Of a stretch of DNA of 64,000 nucleotides, positions 19,159 to 26,812 are shown one piece after another (positions within the stretch are counted from its first letter, which is position 1; each line of letters starts with the position of its first letter). This DNA comes from Treponema sp. GTDB taxonomy: Bacteria > Spirochaetota > Spirochaetia > Treponematales > Treponemataceae. Made by a program: the position numbers and the translations under genes. The notes under the pieces are model-generated. The model searched no databases. It was given only the letters and a program-made list of their open reading frames with translations, and had not been told where the DNA came from. The stretch covers positions 1,798,001-1,862,000 of the forward strand of contig CP091737.1 of assembly GCA_022010055.1 (NCBI GenBank). The letters run 5' to 3'.

Positions 19159-19764
19159 CTATTTTACCAAATCTTTTCTTGAATTTACAATCCTTGAAAC
19201 AAGCCCATATTCAACAGACTCTTCGGAATTCAACCAATAATCGCGGTTTGTGTCAGCAGCAACCTGTTCAAAAGATTTTCCGGTCTGCTCAGAAATAATT
19301 TTATTCAGAACCGCCTTTGTGCGCTCCATTTCCTTCGCATGAATCTCAATGTCTGTCGCAACACCGCGCATTCCAGAAGAAGGCTGATGAATAAGATAAC
19401 GGCTGTGCGGCAACGCAAGGCGATGCTCCTTGTCAACCGCAAGAAGAATCAACGCAGCGGCGCTTGCAATAAGCCCCATTCCAATAAGGAAAACAGGACA
19501 ACTTACAAAACGAATCATGTCAAAAATAGCAAAGCCAGCATCAACATCACCACCAGGCGAATCAATATAAATATAAACAGGCTTTGCCGCATCATCCGCT
19601 TCAAGAACCAATAGCTGACGCACAATTTTTTCAGCTAAATCCTTGTTAATTTCACCAGAAAGAATAATCTGGCGCGTCTTAATAAATTTTTCTGCAAGAG
19701 GATCTGGCATTTCAGGAGCTTTCTTTTTTGCATCCTCTTCTTCGTCAAAACGAATTTCTTTCAT
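19159..19764 (-). CDS. clpP: ATP-dependent Clp protease proteolytic subunit (ClpP-like)
   Basis: 201 residues. Serine-protease core with the oxyanion segment DSPGGDVDAGFAIFDMIRF, nucleophile region IASAAALIL (Ser), and the catalytic His in RYLIHQPSSG. The N-terminal 20 residues are unusually charged (EEEDAKKKAPEMPDP), and the Ser loop differs from the common ASMGAVLL, which suggests a ClpP paralogue rather than the main copy. ClpA and ClpS are encoded separately at 38.4-41.2 kb. GGGAT lies upstream of the ATG. Confidence 0.88.
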   Translation of the reverse strand: MKEIRFDEEEDAKKKAPEMPDPLAEKFIKTRQIILSGEINKDLAEKIVRQLLVLEADDAAKPVYIYIDSPGGDVDAGFAIFDMIRFVSCPVFLIGMGLIASAAALILLAVDKEHRLALPHSRYLIHQPSSGMRGVATDIEIHAKEMERTKAVLNKIISEQTGKSFEQVAADTNRDYWLNSEESVEYGLVSRIVNSRKDLVK

Positions 19765-19867
19765 TTAACATCCCAAAAATATAATGATTTATATTAATAT
19801 AACAAAAAAACAAAGCGTTTTCAATTTATATTCACATTTATTTACATCCACGTCTACTCTTCCAGAA

Positions 19868-20514
19868 TCAAACCAGTTTTTTCTTTCCCCATTCCTGAAT
19901 AAATTTCGCAGGATCTTTAGAAAACAGAACTTTTGCAAGCAGCACAGCAGCCTGCGGAAAAACCTGGCTCAGCACAATCTGCTCATCCCAGGTAAATTTT
20001 CCCAGGACATAATCGGCAATATCCCGGCCAACCGGCTTCGTAAGCCCAAAACGCAGCCGCCAGAAATCCGCAGTTCCAAACACCTGCCTGGTTGAGCGCA
20101 ATCCGTTATGACCGCCAAGCCCGCCGCTCCATTTAGGCTTACAGTTCCAAGCGGCAGCTCCAGCTCATCGTGAACAACAAGCGTTTCCTCCGGCTTGATT
20201 TTATAAAAACCGCATATTTCAATTATGCTCTCGCCGGAAAGATTCATATAAGTCTCGGGCTTTAAAAAATAAATTTTTTCCATTTCGGGCGGAACAATCA
20301 CCGCAGAACCGTCCTTTTTAGAAAGAATTCCAGATTCCGCGCACCACCCGGCAAGCAATTCCGGCTCAACCACCGCAAAATTGCCCTTAAATTTCTTCTG
20401 CCAGCTCAATTTTGCGGCAAACGGCAGGGAATCTTCAAACTGCCACGCCACATTGTGCCTTGTTTTTTCATATTCCTTGCCATAATTTCCAAGAAATGCA
20501 ACCAGTTTTATCAT
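19868..20514 (-). CDS. pth: Peptidyl-tRNA hydrolase (one frameshift)
   Basis: Recycles tRNA from prematurely released peptidyl-tRNA; essential in most bacteria. N-terminus MIKLVAFLGNYGKEYEKTRHNVAWQ carries the catalytic His in TRHNV; KPETYMNLSGESI and VVHDELELPLG follow. Adding one A near 20137 (CTAAATGG) restores SLKWSGGLGGHNGLRST, the conserved HNGLRS block, and joins the C-terminal fragment. Total about 215 residues. TATACT lies exactly 6 bases before the ATG and no ribosome site is present. Confidence 0.92.
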
Positions 20515-20520
20515 ATTTTC

Positions 20521-20526
20521 AGTATA
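20521..20526 (-). promoter_or_regulatory. Predicted leaderless -10 box of pth
   Basis: TATACT on the minus strand, 6 bases from the ATG; a TTTCAA stands 17 bases further upstream. Confidence 0.5.
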
Positions 20527-20630
20527 CCGGATTTTCAAAAAAGTTGAAATTAATCAGACATCAATCGGATAGAATCAACCGATTGAACCAATAAGACATT
20601 AACAGACTGAACAAACCGCATCCAATCACG

Positions 20631-21362
20631 CTAATCCATCGCCTGCAGCTCAATCGCAATCTCTTCCATCTCGCGGTCGGTCATGGCAATCGTTTCCGCA
20701 ACCCTGAAAAGCTCACGCCGGACAGAATCAGGAATTTTCTGCTCGTTCTTGTACTTAAGCTCATGCTCAAGGCTCGCCCAAAAATCCATAGCGATAGTGC
20801 GCAGCTGTATTTCAACCCTTACATTGTGCTTTGTCTGGCTAAGATAAACCGGAACTTCCACAACAATATGCAGGCTTCTGTAGCCGCTCGGCTTAGGATT
20901 TTCAATATAATCTTTCTGCTCAATAAGCTTTATGTCCGGCTGCTTAAGCAAAATATCCTTTACATTGTAAATATCCGAAATATACGGACAAATAACGCGG
21001 ACACCGGCAATATCCTGCAAATTTTCAGTCATCGTCTTAAAATTTACAGAAAGCCCCTTCTTTTCAAGTTTTTTAGCAATGCTGTCAGGCGACTTTATCC
21101 TGGACTTAATGGTTTCTATCGGATTCCTTCGCCCGGTAACCTTGTATTCCTTGTTTAAAATCTCCAGTTTTGTCTCAAGCTGCTTTATGGCGCTCTCGTA
21201 AATCATCATAATTTCCTGAAACTGGAACGCCATCTTATAAAAATCTTCGTTGCTCTGAAGCCCCTTGCTTACAACAGAAGGCAAATCCGCCTCCTTTTCC
21301 ATCGCCTCAGAGATTTCATCAGTAACCACGGCAGCATCAATCTCTTTCATAATTTTTTTCAT
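20631..21362 (-). CDS. Small alarmone synthetase, RelA/SpoT-like GTP pyrophosphokinase (YjbM type)
   Basis: 243 residues with only the synthetase domain. Motifs: IKSRIKSPDSIAKKLEKKG (ATP/GTP contacts), LQDIAGVRVICPYI, NPKPSGYRSLH (GTP site) and VEIQLRTIAMDFWASLEHEL with the catalytic Glu. No HD hydrolase, TGS or ACT domain. Such enzymes make (p)ppGpp in response to stress and are typical of the RelQ/YjbM group. Two candidate starts, ATG at 21362 and 21350; the first is kept. Confidence 0.88.
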   Translation of the reverse strand: MKKIMKEIDAAVVTDEISEAMEKEADLPSVVSKGLQSNEDFYKMAFQFQEIMMIYESAIKQLETKLEILNKEYKVTGRRNPIETIKSRIKSPDSIAKKLEKKGLSVNFKTMTENLQDIAGVRVICPYISDIYNVKDILLKQPDIKLIEQKDYIENPKPSGYRSLHIVVEVPVYLSQTKHNVRVEIQLRTIAMDFWASLEHELKYKNEQKIPDSVRRELFRVAETIAMTDREMEEIAIELQAMD

Positions 21363-21410
21363 ATATTTAAAAAATAATCATAAATCACAAAGGTTTCAAA
21401 TTCTTTCAAT

Positions 21411-21446
21411 AAAAAAGGGGATTCTTCATCAGAAAATCCCCTTTAT
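21411..21446 (-). terminator. Intrinsic terminator downstream of purB
   Basis: Minus strand AAAGGGGATTTT pairs with GAATCCCC, followed by a run of T. Near-symmetrical, so it may also act on the plus strand. Confidence 0.85.
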
Positions 21447-21507
21447 AAAAATTTTCAGCGCAGAAAGATTTTCCTTCCCACGCACACACTGCTCCACCGC
21501 AAAAAAC

Positions 21508-22929
21508 TTATTTCATCAGCTCGCGGTACTTAAGCGCAAGCCGCTTTGACTTAACAGCCGCAAGTCCGCAATAATTAGAAGGATGCTCAAAGAAATTCGC
21601 CGGGTCGGCAACGCCAAGTTTTTCAAGCTGCGCAGTAATCTTTTCATACGCATCCTTGTGAGTTTTAAGAACCTCAAAGAACGTCTTTCCAGTCTGCTCA
21701 GCCTCAAGCGTAATCTTGCGGATAACCTCGTGGCCGTCGTTCACGCCGGCTTCGCCCAAAAGAATATACGCCGGTTCAGCCAAAACGCCGCCCTTTACCT
21801 TTCCGCCGGCATTTTCAAGATTTTTAGCCATATTTTCGCGGTCAGCCTGCAGCCCCTTTACAACAGAATTCATCCTTGCAACAGCCATTGTAAATCCGCT
21901 TACGTAGTCGGCAATAAAACGCTGGCTTGCGGAATTTGTCAAATCGCGCTGATGTTCAGAAATCTGGTCCATATAGAACGTAATTACGCGCGGACACATT
22001 GCCTTCCACAAAGACTTCACGTGCTCGCTGTTCCATGGATTTCGTTTCTGCGGCATAGTCGAAGAGCCAACCTGCGTTGACGCAAAATATTCAAAAACCT
22101 CGCCTATTTCAGAACGCTGAAGATTGCGCAGGTCGTCCGCCAGGTTCGCAATAATCCCGAACGCCACGTTCATCTCAAGCAAAAGGCGAAGAACATATTC
22201 CGGCTCAACAAGCTGGTTCGAATACTCAGAAGGATGAAGTCCCAAAAATTCAACATAAGTTTTTTCAAGCTCCTCAGGATTTTTCACAATCATAGAAGGC
22301 CCGTTGTAAGAACCAACAGGACCGGCCAGTTTTCCAACCAGCTGATTAGAAAGCTCCTCGATGCGCAGAATAGATTTTCCCAAACGGCTTACAAATTCCG
22401 CAATCGACCAGCCAAAAGTAATCGGAACAGCGTGCTGTCCATGCGTTCTGCCAACCTGCGGAGTCGCGCATTCGCGCTCAGCAATATCGCAAAGATAGTT
22501 TTCAAGTTTCTTAAGCTCCGGAAGAACAACATTCTGAGTAACATCACGCATACGGCAAGAAAGCGCAGTGTCCAAAATATCAACAGAAGTCGCGCCCAGA
22601 TGAATCAGCGGTCCTGTCTTAGAATCAACCTTTGTTTTCATCACGTTCACAAGCGCGCGGATATTGTGCTTGGTTTTTTCCTCTTCAGCGTAAACTTCCT
22701 GCGGGTCAATCGCCGCCGCAACATCATCAAGTTTTTTCGCAGCCTGTTCATCAAGCTCGCCGCGAATCTTCAAATGAGCCTTTACCAGAGCCGCCTCGCA
22801 TTTTGCGCACGAACGGATGCTGGCCTCTTCAGAAATATACTTAGAAAGCCCGGCAAACACCTCAGCTTCCGACAAAGAATATCGATGATCGATACAAGAA
22901 AGATTTTCAAAAATATTACGTGTTTCCAT
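21508..22929 (-). CDS. purB: Adenylosuccinate lyase
   Basis: Catalyses two fumarate-releasing steps: SAICAR to AICAR, and adenylosuccinate to AMP. The 473-residue protein has the superfamily blocks THLGATS-like IHLGATSVDILDTA, GRTHGQHAVPITFG and the signature GSSTMPQKRNPWNSE. Full-length. Preceded by TTGTTA-17-TATAAT and 6 bases to ATG, a textbook leaderless promoter. The other purine gene in the window is purL at the far end. Confidence 0.96.
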   Translation of the reverse strand: METRNIFENLSCIDHRYSLSEAEVFAGLSKYISEEASIRSCAKCEAALVKAHLKIRGELDEQAAKKLDDVAAAIDPQEVYAEEEKTKHNIRALVNVMKTKVDSKTGPLIHLGATSVDILDTALSCRMRDVTQNVVLPELKKLENYLCDIAERECATPQVGRTHGQHAVPITFGWSIAEFVSRLGKSILRIEELSNQLVGKLAGPVGSYNGPSMIVKNPEELEKTYVEFLGLHPSEYSNQLVEPEYVLRLLLEMNVAFGIIANLADDLRNLQRSEIGEVFEYFASTQVGSSTMPQKRNPWNSEHVKSLWKAMCPRVITFYMDQISEHQRDLTNSASQRFIADYVSGFTMAVARMNSVVKGLQADRENMAKNLENAGGKVKGGVLAEPAYILLGEAGVNDGHEVIRKITLEAEQTGKTFFEVLKTHKDAYEKITAQLEKLGVADPANFFEHPSNYCGLAAVKSKRLALKYRELMK

Positions 22930-22935
22930 AAAAAC

Positions 22936-22964
22936 ATTATAAAGAATTGCAGGAATAATAACAA
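22936..22964 (-). promoter_or_regulatory. Leaderless promoter of purB
   Basis: Minus strand: TTGTTA (22964-22959), 17-base spacer, TATAAT (22941-22936), 6 bases, ATG at 22929. The transcription start would fall at or next to the A of ATG. Confidence 0.65.
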
Positions 22965-22975
22965 CTTTTAAAAAA

Positions 22976-23164
22976 TTCCGTACGCTAAGATTCCGCCCCG
23001 CGGCAAATCCCGCGCGCCTGCTTCATTCCTCCAGAAAACCGGCCTTCCAGAGCCCGCTAACGCTAGGTCTCGCTGCGCTCGCCTGCCTTCGGCACTCTTC
23101 CACGCCGGCGTAAGACCATTCTGCGCATACGCACGCCCCAAGTAAAACGCAAGAAGCCGCTTTT
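22976..23164. other. GC-rich intergenic stretch, no gene recognised
   Basis: About 190 bases with higher GC than the surroundings and several short inverted repeats. Short ORFs here lack ribosome sites and family likeness. It continues directly from the family E repeat at 23165-23216. Confidence 0.5.
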
Positions 23165-23216
23165 GCGCCATTCCCCGAATCCTTTACGCCTGCAGGCCGG
23201 CGGAAATTCCTTTGGC
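23165..23216 (-). repeat. Family E repeat, copy 1 (after terminator)
   Basis: About 52 bases nearly identical to 24760-24811 (common core GCAGGCCGGCG and AATTCCTTTGG). In both places it lies directly beyond the T-run of the terminator of a surface-protein gene on the minus strand. Confidence 0.75.
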
Positions 23217-23264
23217 AAAAAAAAAAAAATCCGCCGCAAAAGCACAATTGCTTCCGCGGCGGAC
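23217..23264 (-). terminator. Intrinsic terminator of the repeat-linker lipoprotein gene
   Basis: Minus strand TCCGCCGC pairs with GCGGCGGA around an AAGCAATTGTGCTT inner stem, then T13. 33 bases after the stop codon. Confidence 0.85.
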
Positions 23265-23296
23265 ATAAAGCATATCAAAATGCCAGAAACTCTTTT

Positions 23297-24478
23297 TTAG
23301 TTATAAAGACTCATTTTACCCAGCTCTAATTTTGCATCAATATAATTTTTAACTTCTCCCTCAATGATTGTAGATAGTCTTTTTCCATCGTTAGAAATAG
23401 TGTAAGGTGCTTCTATGTTTGCACCCTCAAATTCAAAGTAGATTTTTGCACTGTCTACATTACGATAATGCCATGGTTTTCTTGTAGAGTCTACGTATCT
23501 GCAAGAAAAACTTCCCATCACACATTCAAAGCTAAAATCAAAATCTTTTTCAGAATTATATTGTTTATAACACGTATCGCCATTTAAAGAAATAAATTTT
23601 GAAAGATCCTTTCCCCATGTATTTCTTTCCGTAAGAACAGCAGGTCCAGCCGCATCGTTAGAAAGATCATGCTGGAATACAGTACCAAACATTTTACGAG
23701 CTAAACCCTGCATTTTTAGTTTTGCAGCATCAACCAGCGCTTCATCTGTGGTATATGACTCTAAACCTAACTGTTTAGCGATTTCGTCTTTTAACTCGGG
23801 AGGAACTTCTTCGCTATTAATACTTTTTAAGAAGTTTTCCGCATAGACAGTATTTATATACTGCACAAACTCTTCATAAGTATACAAAATACCCGAACCT
23901 GTCATATCACTGATTTTATTGTAAGTCATGTATACAATCTTTCCATCTTCGCTAAAAGAATAGTTTATAACAGCGTCTGCAGATGTTCCGTCTGAGTCAT
24001 CATTTTTATTATAGATTTCCACAGTTCCATCTGTTGAAAACACGTATTTTGTGTAAGATTCCGCAGTGTCTTTTTCAACTGAATTATAAAAGGTTTTTCC
24101 TGCAAACGTATCCTTTTCGTTGCCTGTGCCACCTTTTATTCCAGGCAAAACAGGATTTCCCTCAGCCTCTCCGCCTGAACCAGTCGTGCCGCCAGGTTCT
24201 GTTGAACCGCCAGCTCCAGTACCGCCTCCGGCTTCTGTTGAGCCGCCTGTGCCGGTTGAACCTCCAGTTCCAGCAGAGCCTCCGGCTTCAGTCGAGCCGC
24301 CTGTGCCCGTAGAAGCCCCAGTTCCAGTAGAGCCTCCGGCCTAAGTCGAGCCACCAGTTCCAGTTGAACCGCTTGATTCAGCAGGAGGCTTTGAATCATC
24401 CGTGTCTGTGTCGCAGGAAATAAATGCAAAAGAAATAAGAGCGGTTGCCAGGATTGCAATTTTTTTTGAAAGTTTCAT
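23297..24478 (-). pseudogene. Phase-variable lipoprotein with Gly/Ser/Thr repeat linker, interrupted by an amber codon
   Basis: From the ATG at 24478 the product has a lipoprotein signal (ALISFAFISC, Cys near residue 22), a short acidic stretch and a linker of degenerate GGSTGTGGSTEAGGS units (DNA 24183-24370). Codon 46 is TAG (24341-24343) where the matching repeat positions read GAA, so the full 393-residue frame is broken near its start. The downstream body of about 280 residues (FAGKTFYNSVEKDTAESYTK onward) has no family I recognise. The frame is otherwise open on both sides, so this is a recent nonsense change, a base-call error, or a suppressed codon. Driven by a promoter with a G10 spacer. 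Confidence 0.7.
24183..24370 (-). repeat. Coding tandem repeat (GGST/EAGG linker)
   Basis: Degenerate units encoding GGSTGT and GGSTEA alternate through this stretch of the lipoprotein gene. Such arrays can change copy number by slippage or recombination; the unit is a multiple of three so frame is kept. Confidence 0.75.
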
Positions 24479-24637
24479 AAAAATCTCCCATAAAAAGCCA
24501 ACGAAAAGTCATGACTTCCGTCCGGCCTTTCAATTTGTTTTTTAAAGAATGAACATCTCTGTTTCATTCTTAGATTTTGGAACAACAAAATTTTCGCAGC
24601 GATAGCAAAGGCCTTGTTTTAGCCCATTTTACCTCTC

Positions 24638-24665
24638 ATTGTACCCCCCCCCCGAAATTTGTCAA
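24638..24665 (-). promoter_or_regulatory. Poly-G phase-variable promoter of the lipoprotein gene
   Basis: Minus strand: consensus -35 TTGACA (24665-24660), a 16-base spacer ending in G10 (24653-24644), then -10 TACAAT (24643-24638). Changes in G-run length would alter the spacer and so promoter strength. The start codon lies about 160 bases downstream. Confidence 0.75.
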
Positions 24666-24743
24666 GTCCTTTTTGTCATTTTTTATCCCCGCTCTTTGCA
24701 CAGCAAAACCAGAACGTTTTTATAAAACCAGCGTTAAAAAAAA
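24659..24743 (-). repeat. Family F repeat, copy 1 (upstream promoter module)
   Basis: About 85 bases matching 25629-25713 with three differences, covering the -35 box and the region upstream of it, including a TTTTTATAAAACCAGCG block. Places the same promoter-proximal DNA in front of two different surface genes. Confidence 0.85.
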
Positions 24744-24759
24744 CGCAGGCAGCCAGTTC

Positions 24760-24811
24760 GCGCCATTCCAGAACCCTTCACGCTTGCAGGCCGGCGAAAA
24801 TTCCTTTGGAG
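24760..24811 (-). repeat. Family E repeat, copy 2 (after terminator)
   Basis: Second copy of the 52-base repeat at 23165-23216. It follows the terminator of the barrel-protein gene and nearly abuts family F copy 1. Confidence 0.75.
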
Positions 24812-24846
24812 AAAAAAAAAATAGCAGCCGAATTTTCAGCTGCTAT
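24812..24846 (-). terminator. Intrinsic terminator of the beta-barrel gene
   Basis: Minus strand ATAGCAGC pairs with GCTGCTAT over a 10-base loop, then T9. Confidence 0.85.
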
Positions 24847-24892
24847 TTTCTATTTTTTTTCAACTCATTAATTTATGGATTCAAAAAACTCA

Positions 24893-25579
24893 CTATTCAG
24901 ATTGCTCAGCAAATTTATCCGGGCTTTTGTCGCCAAAATTAAACGCGACACCAAAATAAATCTTGTGCCGCTGACCGCCACGAACATCGGCTTCTTCAAA
25001 ATCATCAAATGAGCTTGTTTTAAGAGGCACGCTCAAATCATATCCAACATCAAAACCAAAATGGAATCCAGTCTTGTTCACAATCCAAACCCTGTAACCC
25101 AAATCAAGGTTAAAATCAAATGAAGAAAAACCGCCGGAAAAACTTTTCTCATAATTACCATCTTTAATATTATATCCCAAAACAGAAATGTTATATCCAA
25201 ATCCCGGAGAAAAATAAAGCGAATGCATTTTTCCAAGATTAAAACGAACAGCCGGTCCTAATGTAAAGAAAAAATCAAAAACAATAGAATCATCAGGCTT
25301 AGAAAAATTATCATTAATTCCTATTTCCACGCCGGAAGCACCAATATCAATTCCATCAGAAAGGCTCATTCCAATATCAAGCCATTTTACAGGCGAACCA
25401 AAATAAAAACCAAACTGGCTTTCAAAGCCTGCAGGATTTCCCTGGCGCAGCTTCACATCGTTTTCAATTTCATATTCAGAAAACGGCGTTCCATACATGT
25501 TCAAATCCATCTCCACATTTGCAAATGCCGAAGTCACCGCAAAACCTGCGACAGCCAACAAACCAAACAACTTTTTCAT
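24893..25579 (-). CDS. Predicted phase-variable outer-membrane beta-barrel protein (OmpW-like size)
   Basis: 228 residues from the ATG at 25579, which has AGGAG 7 bases upstream. Signal peptide MKKLFGLLAVAGFAVTSAFA, then alternating strands (FESQFGFYFGSPVKWLDIGM, SIVFDFFFTLGPAVRFNLG, HKIYFGVAFNF) suggesting a small 8-10-strand barrel, with a charged tail of about 15 residues after the last strand. Size and the poly-G promoter recall the T. pallidum OmpW homologue TP0126, but orthology is unproven. An apparent longer frame beginning in the G-run (25624) is not a real start. Confidence 0.7.
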   Translation of the reverse strand: MKKLFGLLAVAGFAVTSAFANVEMDLNMYGTPFSEYEIENDVKLRQGNPAGFESQFGFYFGSPVKWLDIGMSLSDGIDIGASGVEIGINDNFSKPDDSIVFDFFFTLGPAVRFNLGKMHSLYFSPGFGYNISVLGYNIKDGNYEKSFSGGFSSFDFNLDLGYRVWIVNKTGFHFGFDVGYDLSVPLKTSSFDDFEEADVRGGQRHKIYFGVAFNFGDKSPDKFAEQSE

Positions 25580-25607
25580 AAAAAAACTCCTTTTGAAAAA
25601 TTGCTTT

Positions 25608-25635
25608 AGTCTACCCCCCCCCATAATTTTGTCAA
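25608..25635 (-). promoter_or_regulatory. Poly-G phase-variable promoter of the beta-barrel gene
   Basis: Minus strand: -35 TTGACA (25635-25630), 16-base spacer ending in G9 (25622-25614), -10 TAGACT (25613-25608). The ATG is 29 bases further. Same architecture and same spacer length as 24638-24665. Confidence 0.78.
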
Positions 25636-25713
25636 GTCCTTTTTGTTATTTTTTGTCCCTGCTCTTTGCACAGCAAAACCAGAACGTTTTTATAAAACCA
25701 GCGTTAAAAAAAA
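25629..25713 (-). repeat. Family F repeat, copy 2 (upstream promoter module)
   Basis: Near-identical to 24659-24743 (three differences). See copy 1. Confidence 0.85.
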
Positions 25714-25747
25714 TCAAGAAAAACTATCCCAACAAATAATTTTCTGT

Positions 25748-25753
25748 TAAGAT
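25748..25753 (+). promoter_or_regulatory. Candidate leaderless -10 box of ybaK-like gene
   Basis: TAAGAT, 6 bases before the ATG at 25760. No SD and no clear -35. Confidence 0.35.
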
Positions 25754-25759
25754 AAGAAT

Positions 25760-26254
25760 ATGGCTACTGTAAAAAAAACAAATGCAATCCGTATTCTTGA
25801 AACATTAAAAATTCCTTATGAAGCAAAAGCCTACGACGATGACGGAGAACATCCGCTTGCAAAGGGCGCCGCAAACCGCACCGCAGAAAAACTTGGAATC
25901 GCGCCGGCAACAGTTTATAAAACAATCGTAATGCGGACAGACACAAAAGAACTCTGCGTGTTTCTTCAGTCATCGCTCCACGAAATAAACCTAAAAAAAG
26001 CCCGAAACGCCGCCGGCTGCAAGGAAATCGCCCCTATAAAACCAGAAGAACTTCTTTCCGCAACAGGCTATGTCCGCGGCGGATGCTCACCACTCGGAAT
26101 GAAGAAAAAACTCCGCACTTTCATAGACTCTTCCGCAATGAGCCTTGAAAAAATCCACATCAGCGCAGGAATACGCGGAATGCAGCTTTCCCTTTCCCCG
26201 GCCGACCTTGTAAAAGCCTGCGACGCAACAGTCGTTGACCTGATTTTAGAATAA
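25760..26254 (+). CDS. ybaK: Cys-tRNA(Pro)/Cys-tRNA(Cys) deacylase, YbaK/EbsC family
   Basis: 164 residues. Hydrolyses cysteine mischarged on tRNA-Pro. Family marks: AEKLGIAPATVYKTIVMR with the catalytic-site Lys, LCVFLQSSLHEINLKKA, and GYVRGGCSPLGMKKKLRTFID near the C-terminal third. Complete domain, typical length. Convergent with the Na/Pi cotransporter gene across a repeat-rich gap. Confidence 0.92.
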   Translation: MATVKKTNAIRILETLKIPYEAKAYDDDGEHPLAKGAANRTAEKLGIAPATVYKTIVMRTDTKELCVFLQSSLHEINLKKARNAAGCKEIAPIKPEELLSATGYVRGGCSPLGMKKKLRTFIDSSAMSLEKIHISAGIRGMQLSLSPADLVKACDATVVDLILE

Positions 26255-26261
26255 CATTTAT

Positions 26262-26405
26262 TTGGGTGGCTTTTTGTCCGTTTGCTGGCCGCAAACTCCC
26301 AAAAAACAGGCTTTCCGGGGTTCCGGCTCCGCCTCATTCCTACGCTACGCTCCGGAACGGTACCACCGCCCCTCCAATCCTTGCCACATCCCCACCATTC
26401 GCCAA
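26262..26405 (-). repeat. Family D repeat, copy 1
   Basis: About 140 bases sharing with 37978-38105 the outer blocks ATGTGG(A/C)AAGGATTGGAGGGG and AAGCCTGTTTTTTGGGAG, a GTTTGC(GGCCA)GCAAAC hairpin and a CCACCC end, while the central 40-50 bases differ. Spurious ORFs run through it in several frames. Confidence 0.75.
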
Positions 26406-26409
26406 ACCC

Positions 26410-26812
26410 CCAGAATATCGTGAAAGCATGGGCGCATAAAACTTCGTTTTTACGACCACGAAGGATTGTGTAAAGTGCAGTTTTTTCAAAATACTATATT
26501 GCCTGCGCTAAAAGACCAGATATTGTGAATGCATGGTCGCGTCGAATCTTCGATTCTTACGACCACGAATAATTGCGTAAAGTATAAATATTTTCAAATA
26601 CTATATCGCTTGTGCCAGCAATCCGGATATTGTGAATGCGTGGTCGCGCGAAACTTCGTTTCTTATCGACCACAATTTCTTGCGTCGAACAAGTTTCTTC
26701 TCAAATTATACTGTTTGCGCTAACAAACCTGATATTGTGAAAACGTGGTCGCAACGAAACTCTGTTTCTTATCGACCACGTTTTTTTGCACAGAACAAGT
26801 TCTTTCCCAAAA
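26410..26812 (-). repeat. Tandem array of ~107-bp units derived from the 3' end of the Na/Pi cotransporter gene
   Basis: On the minus strand the gene's last 15 codons (DHAFSISSLLAQTI-stop) are followed by three further in-frame versions: DHVFTISGLLAQTV-stop (stop at 26708-26706), DHAFTISGLLAQAI-stop (26603-26601) and DHAFTISGLLAQAI-stop (26496-26494), plus a degenerate fourth. Stops are 107, 105 and 107 bases apart. Between them each unit has a GTGGTCG...CGACCAC hairpin. Differences among copies are mostly at third codon positions. Confidence 0.85.

Noticed and set aside
24136..24459. A minus-strand 107-residue Leu/Ala-rich frame
   Set aside because: It is the alternate-frame reading of the Gly/Ser/Thr repeat linker of the lipoprotein gene.
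24644..24653. Poly-C run as a sequencing artefact
   Set aside because: Its length may be wrong, but a second independent run sits at the same place between consensus -35 and -10 boxes, so the tract itself is credible.
26410..26812. Possible CRISPR array (regular ~107-bp periodicity)
   Set aside because: There are no short identical repeats with unique spacers; the whole unit is repeated and encodes a copied gene end. No cas genes nearby.
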